Shown here: one piece after another, positions 1 through 7,851 of the stretch
How positions within the stretch are numbered: position 1 is the stretch's first letter
Layout of the letters: each line of letters opens with the position of its first letter
Assembly (NCBI RefSeq): GCF_002101785.1
Contig: NZ_LQPJ01000109.1
Span: 62,001 to 126,000, forward strand
Origin: Mycobacterium palustre
GTDB taxonomy: Bacteria > Actinomycetota > Actinomycetes > Mycobacteriales > Mycobacteriaceae
Direction of reading: 5' to 3'
DNA length: 64,000 nt
Made by a program: the position numbers and the translations under genes
The notes under the pieces: model-generated
Databases searched by the model: none
The model's input: the letters and a program-made list of their open reading frames with translations, nothing else
Told to the model about the DNA's origin: nothing

Positions 1-274
1 GCGCCTCCGCCTCGGCATCGCGGTAGCGGGCCAGCAGCAGCTGCAGACCCGTCGCGACCGCACACACCACGGCCAGTGTGGCCAGCGCAGTCCAACCGTT
101 CCAAGGGATTCCGAGCGCCCCGAAGGGGATGATCGCCAGCGCCACCACGCCGTAGGTGAGCGCGGGGCCGACCACGAGAGCGACCGGCCAGGTTAGCTGG
201 GTGATCCGCGCGACTACGGCACCGGGGGCTATCAGCAAGAACAGTGCGATCAGCGTTCCGATCCAGAGCCCCAC
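1..274 (-). CDS. Rv3779-like polytopic membrane protein, N-terminal part only
   Basis: The minus strand reads from a GTG at 274 to the window edge without a stop, so only about the first 91 residues are present. The protein begins VGLWIGTLIALFLLIAPGA and continues with two further hydrophobic stretches, as in a multi-spanning membrane protein. I recall a near-identical N-terminus for M. tuberculosis Rv3779, an alanine/leucine-rich membrane protein of over 600 residues. It is divergent from the aminotransferase-fold gene at 396, the same arrangement as Rv3779/Rv3778c. The reading frame is open upstream of the GTG, so the start is chosen from family similarity. Molecular function is not deduced. 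Confidence 0.75.
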   Translation of the reverse strand, partial: MGLWIGTLIALFLLIAPGAVVARITQLTWPVALVVGPALTYGVVALAIIPFGALGIPWNGWTALATLAVVCAVATGLQLLLARYRDAEAEA

Positions 275-395
275 TCGACTAGTATGGCTGGCCGGGTGAC
301 CTGGCTCGCGATGCCTCCGTCCGGGGAGAACGCCGATAGGGCACCCGCTACCGCCACGATTTGGCGGGAATTGCGGAAGCTTTAAGGTGGCTGGC

Positions 396-1592
396 ATGGC
401 TTTCGACGTCGCCCGGGTGCGCGGACTGCATCCGTCGCTGGGTGACGGGTGGGTGCACTTCGACGCCCCGGCCGGCATGCTGATTCCCGATTCCGTGGCG
501 ACGACGGTGTCGACCGCCTTCCGCCGGTCCGCCGCCACCACCGGCGGCGCGCACCCTTCGGCGCGGCGCAGTGTGGCCGTGCTCGAGGCGGCGCGCGCGG
601 CGGTGGCCGATTTGTTCAACGCCGACCCGGCCGGCGTGGTGCTGGGCGCCGATCGCGCCATCCTGCTGTCGTCGCTGGCCGAGGCGTCGTCCTCGCGGGC
701 CGGCCTGGGCTATGAGGTGATCGTCAGCCGCCTCGACGACGAGGCCAACATCGCGCCGTGGCTGCGGGCGGCGCACCGCTACGGCGCCAAGGTCAAGTGG
801 GCCGAGATCGACATCGAGACCGGCGAGCTGCCGACGTGGCAGTGGGAAAGCCTGGTCGGCAAGTCGACCCGGCTGGTCGCCGTCGCGTCGGCGTCGGCCA
901 CGCTGGGCACCGTCACCGACCTGCGGGCGATGACCAAGCTGGTGCACGACGTCGGCGGCCTGGTGGTGGTCGACCACTCCGCGGCCGCGCCGTACCGCTT
1001 GCTCGACGTCAAGGAGACCGACGCCGACGTGGTCGCGGTGAACGCGCTGGCCTGGGGCGGCCCGCCGATCGGGGCGCTGGTGTTCCGCGACCCGGCGCTG
1101 ATCAACACGTTCAGCTCGATCGCGAACGACCCGCACGCCGCCGGCCCCGCCCGGCTGGAGGTCGGGGTGCATCAGTTCGGCCTGCTGGCCGGCGTGGTCG
1201 CCAGCATCGAATACCTCGCCGCGCTCGACGAGACCGCGCGCGGCGGCCGCCGCGAACGCCTGTCGTTGTCGATGCAGTCGGCCACCTCGTACATGAACCG
1301 GGTGTTCGACTACCTGATGGTGTCGCTGCGGTCGCTGCCGCTGGTGATGGTGATCGGCCGCCCGGAGGCGCGCATCCCGGTCGTCAGCTTCGCCCTGCAG
1401 GACGTGCCCGCCGAGCGGGTGGTGCAGCGGCTGGCGGACAATGGGGTGCTGGCCATCGGCAACGAGAGCTCGCGCGCGCTCGACGTGCTGGGAGTCAACG
1501 ATGTGGGTGGCGCCGTGACGGTCGGGCTGGCGCATTATTCGACGACGGCCGAGGTGGATCAGTTGGTGCGCGCCCTGGCGTCGTTGGGGTAA
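396..1592 (+). CDS. Class V aminotransferase-fold protein (cysteine desulfurase-like, Rv3778c type)
   Basis: This 398-residue protein has the overall pattern of PLP-dependent fold-type I class V enzymes, including an Asp in [12 protein letters not shown] that would contact the PLP ring nitrogen. The segment that should hold the Schiff-base lysine reads [17 protein letters not shown] and has no lysine, so desulfurase or transaminase activity is doubtful. The ATG at 396 is preceded by an AAGG element at about 384-387; a GTG at 387 is in frame but poorly spaced. It matches my memory of Rv3778c and is divergent from the Rv3779-like gene. No Suf or Isc partners are nearby, so I do not call it SufS or Csd. 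Confidence 0.85.
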   Translation: MAFDVARVRGLHPSLGDGWVHFDAPAGMLIPDSVATTVSTAFRRSAATTGGAHPSARRSVAVLEAARAAVADLFNADPAGVVLGADRAILLSSLAEASSSRAGLGYEVIVSRLDDEANIAPWLRAAHRYGAKVKWAEIDIETGELPTWQWESLVGKSTRLVAVASASATLGTVTDLRAMTKLVHDVGGLVVVDHSAAAPYRLLDVKETDADVVAVNALAWGGPPIGALVFRDPALINTFSSIANDPHAAGPARLEVGVHQFGLLAGVVASIEYLAALDETARGGRRERLSLSMQSATSYMNRVFDYLMVSLRSLPLVMVIGRPEARIPVVSFALQDVPAERVVQRLADNGVLAIGNESSRALDVLGVNDVGGAVTVGLAHYSTTAEVDQLVRALASLG

Positions 1593-1671
1593 ACCGCCCG
1601 GGCGCCGCGAGCGTGACGCCACTGCGAAACTCGGGTGCTCAAATCGCAGCTCAGTTACGCTCGCGAACCGG

Positions 1672-2643
1672 TCAGACCGTCAGCACAATCTTCCCGGTGA
1701 TCTTGCCCGCGGCCAGGTCCTGGTGCGCGTCGCCGGCCCGCTGGATCGGCATCCGGGCGCCGATGATCGGCCGCACCCGGCCGTCGGCAATCATCGGCCA
1801 TACCGACGCGGCCACCGCGCGCACGATCTCGCTCTTGCCGTTCGGGCCGCTCGTCGGGCGGCCCCGCAGCGTGGTGCCGATGACCCGCGCCCGCTTGGCC
1901 AACAGCTTGCCGATGTTGAGCTCGCCCTTGATCCCGCCCTGCATGCCGATGATGACCAGCTGCCCGTCGGCGGCCAGGGCGTCGATGTTGCGGTCCAGAT
2001 ACGAGGCTCCCATGATGTCGAGGATCACGTCGGCGCCGTCGGTTTCGTCATGGAGGCGCGCGACGAAGTCCTCGTCGCGGTAGTTGATGGTGATCTCGGC
2101 GCCCAGCTCGCGGCAGAAGTCGAGCCTGGCGGCGGAGCCGGCGGTCACGGCCACCCGCGCGCCCAGCGCTTTCGCGATCTGGATCGCATGGGTGCCGATG
2201 CCGCTGGCACCGCCGTGCACCAGCAGCAGCTGGCCCTCGCTCAGGTGGGCGGTCAGCACCAGGTTGGACCACACCGTGCACGCCACCTCCGGCAACCCCG
2301 CCGCGTCGACGAGGTCCACGCCAGCGGGAATCGGCATCACCTGCCCGGCGGGGACCGCGACGTATTCGGCGTATCCGCCGCCGGCCAGCAGAGCGCAAAC
2401 CTGTTGTCCCGCAGACCATTCCGTGACACCGCCGCCGATGTCAGAGATGACGCCCGACACCTCCATGCCGATGATGTCGCTCGCCCCCGGCGGGGGCGGG
2501 TACTTGCCGGCGGCCTGCAGCAGGTCGGCGCGGTTGACGCCGGCCGCGGCGACCTTGATCAGCACCTCGCCGGGGCCGGCGGTCGCGTCGGGAACTTCTT
2601 GCCAGGACAGTTGCTCGGGGGATTTGGCGACGATGGCGCGCAT
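1672..2643 (-). CDS. NAD(P)H:quinone oxidoreductase, medium-chain dehydrogenase family (Rv3777 type)
   Basis: A 323-residue zinc-independent medium-chain reductase. The N-terminal GroES-like domain has AGVNRADLLQAAGKYPPPPG (about residues 34-53), typical of quinone oxidoreductases of the QOR/PIG3 type. The Rossmann domain carries GGASGIGTHAIQIAKALGA (about 144-162) for NAD(P)H. No structural-zinc cysteine cluster is visible. The expected reaction is two- or one-electron reduction of quinones with NADPH in the cytosol. It runs convergent to the aminotransferase-fold gene, as in M. tuberculosis Rv3777/Rv3778c as I recall. Confidence 0.9.
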   Translation of the reverse strand: MRAIVAKSPEQLSWQEVPDATAGPGEVLIKVAAAGVNRADLLQAAGKYPPPPGASDIIGMEVSGVISDIGGGVTEWSAGQQVCALLAGGGYAEYVAVPAGQVMPIPAGVDLVDAAGLPEVACTVWSNLVLTAHLSEGQLLLVHGGASGIGTHAIQIAKALGARVAVTAGSAARLDFCRELGAEITINYRDEDFVARLHDETDGADVILDIMGASYLDRNIDALAADGQLVIIGMQGGIKGELNIGKLLAKRARVIGTTLRGRPTSGPNGKSEIVRAVAASVWPMIADGRVRPIIGARMPIQRAGDAHQDLAAGKITGKIVLTV

Positions 2644-2680
2644 GGGGGCAACGCTACCGAGCCCCGTTACCCTTAACAGC

Positions 2681-2767
2681 GGTGGCGTGGCAGAGCGGCC
2701 TAATGCACTCGCCTTGAAAGCGAGAGACGGCTAACACCGTCCGGGGGTTCAAATCCCTCCGCCACCG
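2681..2767 (+). tRNA. tRNA-Ser (anticodon TGA)
   Basis: The 87-nt cloverleaf has an acceptor stem GGTGGCG (2681-2687) pairing with CGCCACC (2760-2766). The anticodon loop is CTTGAAA with anticodon TGA, there is a long variable arm (ACGGCTAACACCGT) typical of serine tRNAs, and the T loop reads GGTTCAAATCC. The discriminator base is G at 2767. CCA is not encoded. Confidence 0.95.
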
Positions 2768-2811
2768 CGCGGGCGTCGCGGGCCAGCCGTTACGCCGCCG
2801 CCGGCCATCGG

Positions 2812-3813
2812 TCAGTGCGGGGGGCCCAGGTACGGAAACTCCTTCAGGGTGTCGGTGTGCGGGCTCAGGCCGGTCGGTGGGCAGTCACCCTTGGTCAGAA
2901 ATGCCAGCCGGTAGTTGATGACGTCGTCGGTGAACACCCGCCCGTTCGGGTATTTGGCGGGTTTGGCCGGATTGAACGTCAACATGTCGGGCAGGGTGCC
3001 CTCGGTCTCGATGGCGGCGAGGGCTTCCTCGCGCGTGTAGTTTCCGGTGTGACCCATCAGGTGGACGAACTGATCTGTCCACCGCGCCCGATCGTTGACG
3101 GGTTCGCTGGCGTTGTATTCCAGCTTGGTGTCGTCGGTGTTGAAGAAGCTGCTCACCGACGGGTGGCCGGCACGATCGACGTGCTCGAGTTTGCCGTCGC
3201 GCCGCAGGCTGCAGCGACCCCAGATCCGGATGTCGGGATCGGCGTCCAGCTCGGCCGTCGGCAGCTCCAACACCATCGAGAACACGTTTGCCGTCGCGTT
3301 CGAATCCTGGCCCGTCCAGGGCGATTTCCCGCCTAGGTGCGGCGCGGTGAAGTTCCGCCCGCCCGAGGTGTCAAACAGGTTCTTGATGCCGTCGTAATCG
3401 AAAAAGAACGCATCGCTGCGGGCGCCGGCGAAGAATGTGTAGTCACCGGACCTTGCGATGTTCGGCGTCTTGCCGAACGAGACGTCGATGGCGTCGAACA
3501 GTTTCGTCCCAACCGGTTCCGGCGAGCGGGCTTGCTCTCCGCGCGCCATGAACACGTCGACGGTTTGCCGCCCGTGCTGCGGGGTGGAAAACACACAGCT
3601 GAACGCGATGTCGTTGAGCAGATCACCATCGTTGTCGATCGCGAGGCGGTAGATCGCGTCGGGGTGCAGCGCGTCCGCGTTGGGATTGGCGTTGAGAATC
3701 AGCACCGTCCGAGAGTTGTCCGACGGCGCCTGAAAGGCATACAGGTCGCAGAGATCGAGTCGTTGATCGCCGAGCGGGGGACCGAGGCTGAGACCGGTGA
3801 AATGGTTCGACAT
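2812..3813 (-). CDS. DUF4331 domain protein
   Basis: The protein of about 333 residues begins MSNHFTGLSLGPPLGDQRLD and continues DLCDLYAFQ, followed by LILNANPNAD and AIYRLAIDNDGD. These are the hallmarks of the DUF4331 family, whose biochemical role is not known to me. The start at 3813 is chosen because the family motif begins there; in-frame starts at 3831 (ATG) and 3858 (GTG) would add short unconserved extensions, and none has a clear ribosome binding site. No signal peptide is evident from the chosen start. The gene lies between tRNA-Ser and the eRF1-like gene, where I recall no counterpart in M. tuberculosis. Confidence 0.8.
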   Translation of the reverse strand: MSNHFTGLSLGPPLGDQRLDLCDLYAFQAPSDNSRTVLILNANPNADALHPDAIYRLAIDNDGDLLNDIAFSCVFSTPQHGRQTVDVFMARGEQARSPEPVGTKLFDAIDVSFGKTPNIARSGDYTFFAGARSDAFFFDYDGIKNLFDTSGGRNFTAPHLGGKSPWTGQDSNATANVFSMVLELPTAELDADPDIRIWGRCSLRRDGKLEHVDRAGHPSVSSFFNTDDTKLEYNASEPVNDRARWTDQFVHLMGHTGNYTREEALAAIETEGTLPDMLTFNPAKPAKYPNGRVFTDDVINYRLAFLTKGDCPPTGLSPHTDTLKEFPYLGPPH

Positions 3814-3872
3814 ACCGGTATGAAACAACATGACCCGACGCCACCGCGTCGAAACCACGCCAGCATGGCGAT

Positions 3873-4979
3873 TCAGTGCAGCGTCGGCGCGTAGCGCAGC
3901 AGGGCGGCGATGCCGTCGGCCGGGTTGAGCCGGTCCTCGGCGTGCATCAGCGACGCCCCGACCGAGATCGCGAACACGGGCAGCGCCTCGTCGGCGCGCA
4001 GCGTCCTGTCGGGCGCGGCGCCCTGCTCCGATAGCACGTCGGCGTTGGGGGCCACGGTCGTCAGGCCCGCGTCGGCCACCACCGTGGCGTCGCCGACGTC
4101 CCCGACGATCAGCGTCTCGACGGCGCCTTGGCGCAACGCCGAGCAGACCGCGCCGAGGCCCTCGGCGGCCAACCCGGACTGCCGCCCGATCTCGGCGGCA
4201 AAGCGCTGGGCCGCATCGTCGATCGCCTTCAGCCGCCGCTTGCCGTACTCGTTTCCGATGGCGCGCTGGACCTCGTTGTCGTCGTGTCCGCTGTGCCGCG
4301 CCCCCACCTTAAGGCGGACGGCCCGCCCGCGCAGCCGCTCCGGCAGCTCGGCCAGCAGGTCCGAGCGCGACCGCACCTCGCCCACCACGAAGATCACCCC
4401 GACCGCCTTGCCGTCGGCGAGCTCTGCGACCCGGTCGGCGACGGCTCGCACGTTCTTGCGGGCGGCCTCGTCGCTGCGCAACTGGGGATCGCCGTACCCG
4501 GCGGTCTCCGCCCCGGCGGCGTGGTGCACCGGATGGCCGCCGCCGTCGACGGTTTCGGTGTGCAGCGCACCGTTGATGTGGGTGGTGATGTCGGCACCGG
4601 TGTGGTCGACCTCAACCAGCACGTAATCGGGATGGTCGAAGGCGTAGCGGACGAGCGGCAGCAGGTAGGGCAGCTTCGAGACGCGCACGATGGTCTCGGC
4701 GATCGGCGTCGTCAGGTGCTCGTTGAGCAGGACGCCGTCGGCGCCGGCCACCACGGCGCGGCCGCTGCGCCCGATCGGCGCGCGCAGGTCGGTGATCGCG
4801 TTGCCGACCGCGTCGAGCACGGCCATGTCCGCGCCGTGCCTTCCGAGCTCCTCAATGACGGCGCGCGCCTTGAGCTCGAGCTGAGCCTCCGCGTCGTGCG
4901 TGTCATGGGAGTCGTCGAAGTACACCGAGGCGAACGGGCCCCGCGCGTCCTGCAGCTTTCGGAAGCGTTCAGGATCCAT
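3873..4979 (-). CDS. Rv2629-like bacterial eRF1-related (baeRF) family protein
   Basis: A 368-residue protein that opens MDPERFRKLQDARGPFASVY, then FDDSHDTHDAE. It closely follows my memory of M. tuberculosis Rv2629 (374 residues; DosR regulon), including VDHTGAD, the VIFVVGEVRSRSDLLAELPE segment and DTLIVGE/TLIVGD-like motifs. The family is related to archaeal/eukaryotic release factor 1 and Vms1-type peptidyl-tRNA hydrolases, suggesting a ribosome-associated role, but activity is unproven. The ATG at 4979 is preferred because family similarity starts there; a TTG at 5012 is also in frame. It is adjacent to a small gene on the same strand. Confidence 0.8.
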   Translation of the reverse strand: MDPERFRKLQDARGPFASVYFDDSHDTHDAEAQLELKARAVIEELGRHGADMAVLDAVGNAITDLRAPIGRSGRAVVAGADGVLLNEHLTTPIAETIVRVSKLPYLLPLVRYAFDHPDYVLVEVDHTGADITTHINGALHTETVDGGGHPVHHAAGAETAGYGDPQLRSDEAARKNVRAVADRVAELADGKAVGVIFVVGEVRSRSDLLAELPERLRGRAVRLKVGARHSGHDDNEVQRAIGNEYGKRRLKAIDDAAQRFAAEIGRQSGLAAEGLGAVCSALRQGAVETLIVGDVGDATVVADAGLTTVAPNADVLSEQGAAPDRTLRADEALPVFAISVGASLMHAEDRLNPADGIAALLRYAPTLH

Positions 4980-5015
4980 AAGTTTCTGGTTGCCCGCCCC
5001 CGGTGAGCACAAACG

Positions 5016-5207
5016 TCAGTAGCTTCTGTCGCCCTCGCTGCTGTCGAAGAAGTGCCATTCGCCGTCGTGCTCGACTTCCATGCGCCAGCCGAGTTCGGTG
5101 CCTTCGACGGCCTCGTCGGCGAACCATGCGTGTGCTTTGTCGGCGCTTTCGATGTCTTTGGTGGCGACGACGTCGCCCTTGGGGTTGAGCACTCGATAAG
5201 TAGCCAT
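5016..5207 (-). CDS. Small conserved-looking hypothetical protein (63 aa)
   Basis: Begins MATYRVLNPKGDVVATKDIE and ends HFFDSSEGDRSY. The composition is acidic and soluble, without cysteines, a signal peptide or a membrane segment. The pattern of a short beta-rich region followed by a helical, Trp-containing half (AHAWF, LGWRMEVEHDGEWHFF) suggests one compact domain. Codon use follows the high-GC third-position pattern of its neighbours, which supports a real gene. It sits on the same strand, 36 bases upstream of the Rv2629-like gene's start. I do not recognise a function. A further in-frame start at 5225 would add six residues. Confidence 0.65.
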   Translation of the reverse strand: MATYRVLNPKGDVVATKDIESADKAHAWFADEAVEGTELGWRMEVEHDGEWHFFDSSEGDRSY

Positions 5208-5237
5208 GGTCGGCAGGGTTCCCACCGCCGTGGGCGA

Positions 5238-6476
5238 TCAACCGAGCGGAATCTCGGCGGCGATGGTGTCCATCAGCGCGGTGTAGCGCCGAATCTCGGG
5301 ATCGCGACCGGGCTTGCCGCTGCTGATCACGCCGGCGGCCAGCGAGCGCGCCGGGTCGGCCCAGATCGCGATGTTGGCCAAACCGAGGTTCCCGAACGCG
5401 GCCGGGGCGTTGCGCCCGAACGGCCCGAACCGCTTGGTGCCCAGCATGTAGCCCGTGCCCCAGCGGGCCGGCTGCAGGCCGACCGCGACGTCGGGCCGCA
5501 GGCGCCGGCATTCCTGCACGGCGCCGTACATCCGTTGCGGGCTGATGATCCGCACACCGTCGAGTTCCCCGCCGCGCCGCCAGATTTCGGCGAAGCGCGA
5601 CAGTTCGTCGGCGGTCGAAATCGTGTTGGACGACGGGACGACGGTGGACAGGAACGCCGGGGTGTTGGTATAGGGGATGATCTCGTGCACGGTCCCGCCG
5701 ATGGCCCTGCGGAACAGTGCGGCCACCACCGGCGGCAGCGGGCGGCCGGTGGCGTGGCTGGGCGCGACGAGCGGGATGTCGTGCTTGGCGACGCCGAAGT
5801 TGGTCCACCGGAACCCCAGCGGGTCGAGGATCTCGGCGGCCAGGATCTCGCGGATGTCCTTACCCGTTGCGGCGTAGACGATTTCGCGCATCAGCGGCCC
5901 CCACGTCAGGGCGTGGTACATGTGGATCAACCCCGGCGGGTACAGCGGCCTCATCTTGCCGAGTTGCTCCTGCGCGTACTCGTGGTCGTCGGCGCGGCGC
6001 AGGTCCGGGCGGGGCCCGGTGGGGAAGGGCACGCCGGCGCTGTGGGTCAACACGTGCCGGATCGTGGTGCGGTGCTTGCCGTGGCTGGTGTAGCTGGGGA
6101 TGTATTCGCAGACTCGGTCGTCGAGCGAGAAGTGCCCCTGCTCGACGAGCATGTGCACGACGGTCGCGGTGATGCCCTTGGCCGCCGAGTACACGCAGAA
6201 CGGCGTGTCGGTGGTGACGGGCACCTTCTCGGCGTCGGGTTCGTCGGTGGGGGCATTGCCCCAGCCGTGGCCGATCGCGCGGTTGAGCACCACCCGGCCG
6301 CGATGCCGGATGCACAGCTGGATCGCCGGGTGGAAGCCGGCCCGGTACCAATGGCGCGCGGCCTGCCAGATCCGTTCGACGGCGGCGCCGTCGATCCCGG
6401 AGTGGTCCTCCTCGCCGACCGCCGTCACCGAGTCCAGGTCGGCCGGCACGCGGATCCTGCCGTCAGGTGTCGTCAC
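5238..6476 (-). CDS. lipE: Serine beta-lactamase-fold esterase/lipase LipE
   Basis: The 412-residue protein has the serine beta-lactamase/class C esterase signature: S97-A-A-K100 in VYSAAKGITATVV as nucleophile and general base, and a tyrosine motif near Y187 (MYHALTWG). It corresponds to my memory of M. tuberculosis LipE (Rv3775, about 415 residues). Family members hydrolyse short- to medium-chain esters; the natural substrate is unknown. No signal peptide is visible. It lies 25 bases downstream of echA21 on the same strand, so the two probably form a transcription unit, as in M. tuberculosis. Confidence 0.88.
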   Translation of the reverse strand: MTTPDGRIRVPADLDSVTAVGEEDHSGIDGAAVERIWQAARHWYRAGFHPAIQLCIRHRGRVVLNRAIGHGWGNAPTDEPDAEKVPVTTDTPFCVYSAAKGITATVVHMLVEQGHFSLDDRVCEYIPSYTSHGKHRTTIRHVLTHSAGVPFPTGPRPDLRRADDHEYAQEQLGKMRPLYPPGLIHMYHALTWGPLMREIVYAATGKDIREILAAEILDPLGFRWTNFGVAKHDIPLVAPSHATGRPLPPVVAALFRRAIGGTVHEIIPYTNTPAFLSTVVPSSNTISTADELSRFAEIWRRGGELDGVRIISPQRMYGAVQECRRLRPDVAVGLQPARWGTGYMLGTKRFGPFGRNAPAAFGNLGLANIAIWADPARSLAAGVISSGKPGRDPEIRRYTALMDTIAAEIPLG

Positions 6477-6501
6477 CCCAGCGAGGGTACGTGCAGCCGG
6501 A

Positions 6502-7326
6502 CTACTCGCCGGTGAACTGGGGCGGACGCTTGGCGAACGTCGCCGAGATGCCCTCGGTGAGGTCCTTCGACGGCAGGAACGCGGCGTTCCAGGTCGCGAC
6601 GTAGCGCAGGTTCTCCGAGATGGCCGACGTGCGCTGCTGGTCCAGGACGTCCTTGACGCCGTAGACCGCCAGCGGGGGGTTGGCCGCGATCTCGGAGGCC
6701 GTGGCGTGGGCGGCGGCCAGCGTCTTGTCCGCGTCCTCGAAGACGTCGTTGACCAACCCGATCTTCTCGGCCCGGGCCGCGTCGATGTCCTTGCCGGTCA
6801 GCGCCAGCTCGCGCAGGTGCCCGTCGTTCAGGATCAGCGGCAGCCGGGCCAGGCTGCCCATGTCGGCGACGATGGCCAGCTTGACCTCGCGCACCGAGAA
6901 CTTGGCGTCGGCGCTGGCGTAGCGGATGTCGACCGCGGAGATCAGGTCGACGGCGCCGCCGATGCACCAGCCGTGCACCGACGCGATGGTCGGGGTGCGG
7001 CAGTCGGCGACGGCGTTGATCGCCTTCTGCATCCGGAGGATCTCCGCGCGGAAGTCGGTGCGGGCGCGGGCCAGGGCGCCCTCGGCCATCAGCGGCGCGA
7101 ACATGCCGCCCATCGCCGGCACGTCGAGGCCGTAGCTGAAGTTCCTGCCCGAACCGGTGATCACGATGGCCCGAACGTCGCGGTCGGCGTCCAGCGTCGC
7201 GAACACGTCGGGCATCTCCGACCAGAACGCGGGGCCCATGGCGTTGCCCTTGCCCGGCCCGATCAGCGTCACCTGCGCGACGTGGTCTTTGGTGTCGACG
7301 GTGACCGAGTCGTATGTTTCGCGCAT
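6502..7326 (-). CDS. echA21: Enoyl-CoA hydratase/isomerase family protein EchA21
   Basis: A 274-residue crotonase-fold protein starting MRETYDSVTVDTKDHVAQVT, which I recall almost verbatim from M. tuberculosis EchA21 (Rv3774). The oxyanion-hole segments are SYGLDVPAMGG (about 70-80) and WCIGGAVDLISAVDIRYA (about 124-141). The first replaces the usual AGxDL-type loop with SYGLDV, so exact chemistry (hydratase, isomerase or other) is open. The ATG at 7326 fits the family; an upstream ATG at 7347 is in frame. It is probably co-transcribed with lipE. Confidence 0.9.
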   Translation of the reverse strand: MRETYDSVTVDTKDHVAQVTLIGPGKGNAMGPAFWSEMPDVFATLDADRDVRAIVITGSGRNFSYGLDVPAMGGMFAPLMAEGALARARTDFRAEILRMQKAINAVADCRTPTIASVHGWCIGGAVDLISAVDIRYASADAKFSVREVKLAIVADMGSLARLPLILNDGHLRELALTGKDIDAARAEKIGLVNDVFEDADKTLAAAHATASEIAANPPLAVYGVKDVLDQQRTSAISENLRYVATWNAAFLPSKDLTEGISATFAKRPPQFTGE

Positions 7327-7349
7327 ATGCAGACCGTAGCGTGGCAAAT

Positions 7350-7536
7350 ATGGCTCCGGATCTGCGCCCCGGCCCGCGGCCGCGATCCTGTCGATCGCCC
7401 GAGCCGCTGTGCGAGTACGTGCTGGGGCTGGCCCGTGAAGTGATCAGGCCGGAGTTCCGGGGCCAAGCCGGGTTCGACGACCCCGTCGAGGCGCCCGAGG
7501 ATGCCGGCGCCCTCTCGGGCCGTTTCTCGCCGTTAA
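7350..7536 (+). pseudogene. Remnant of an Rv3773c-like gene (TIGR03086/maleylpyruvate isomerase-like)
   Basis: Divergent from echA21, a frame opens MAPDLRPGPRPRSCRSPEPL and soon reads LAREVIRPEFRGQAGFDDPV, then EAPEDAGALSG. The beginning resembles the N-terminus and the rest the C-terminal end of TIGR03086-type proteins, which are about 190 residues long; the middle is absent. After GALSG the frame seems to shift: a one-base change would give a short tail ending at TAA 7534-7536. In M. tuberculosis I recall an intact Rv3773c at this place. I read this as an internally deleted, frameshifted relic; a very short functional gene is less likely. Confidence 0.5.
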
Positions 7537-7577
7537 CGCGGCCGTTGTCGAGGACGGCCTTGCCGCTGGTAGTGGTG

Positions 7578-7650
7578 CGCGCCCGAAGGGATTCGAACCC
7601 CTAACCTTCTGATCCGTAGTCAGATGCTCTATCCGTTGAGCTACGGGCGC
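7578..7650 (-). tRNA. tRNA-Arg (anticodon ACG)
   Basis: The minus strand folds into a 73-nt cloverleaf. The acceptor stem GCGCCCG pairs with CGGGCGC, the anticodon stem-loop CTGACTACGGATCAG contains ACG, and the T arm is GGGGTTCGAATCCC. The discriminator base is G at 7578. CCA is not encoded. It is 23 bases from the next serine tRNA on the same strand. Confidence 0.95.
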
Positions 7651-7673
7651 CCGTCTTCAATTTTCCAGCGTGG

Positions 7674-7762
7674 CGGAGGCGAGAGGATTTGAACCTCCGG
7701 TCCCCTTTGAGGGGGACAACTCATTAGCAGTGAGCCCCATTCGGCCGCTCTGGCACGCCTCC
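7674..7762 (-). tRNA. tRNA-Ser (anticodon GCT)
   Basis: The minus strand gives an 89-nt class II tRNA. The acceptor stem is GGAGGCG/CGCCTCC, the anticodon stem-loop CTCACTGCTAATGAG holds GCT, a long variable arm is built on TCCCC...GGGGA, and the T arm is GGAGGTTCAAATCCTC. The discriminator is G at 7674. CCA is not encoded. Confidence 0.95.
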
Positions 7763-7851
7763 ATCGAACTTCTTGAGGGTACCCGAACCCTTCCGGGTGT
7801 CCCCGAACCGCCGGAGGCATAGCGTACACAGCGCCGACATATGCTGTCGAA

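Noticed and set aside
396..1592. Annotation as SufS or Csd cysteine desulfurase
   Set aside because: The Schiff-base lysine and a nearby Suf cluster are both missing.
2681..7762. tRNA genes as integration sites of a genomic island
   Set aside because: No integrase, no direct repeat of a tRNA 3' end and mostly core genes around them.
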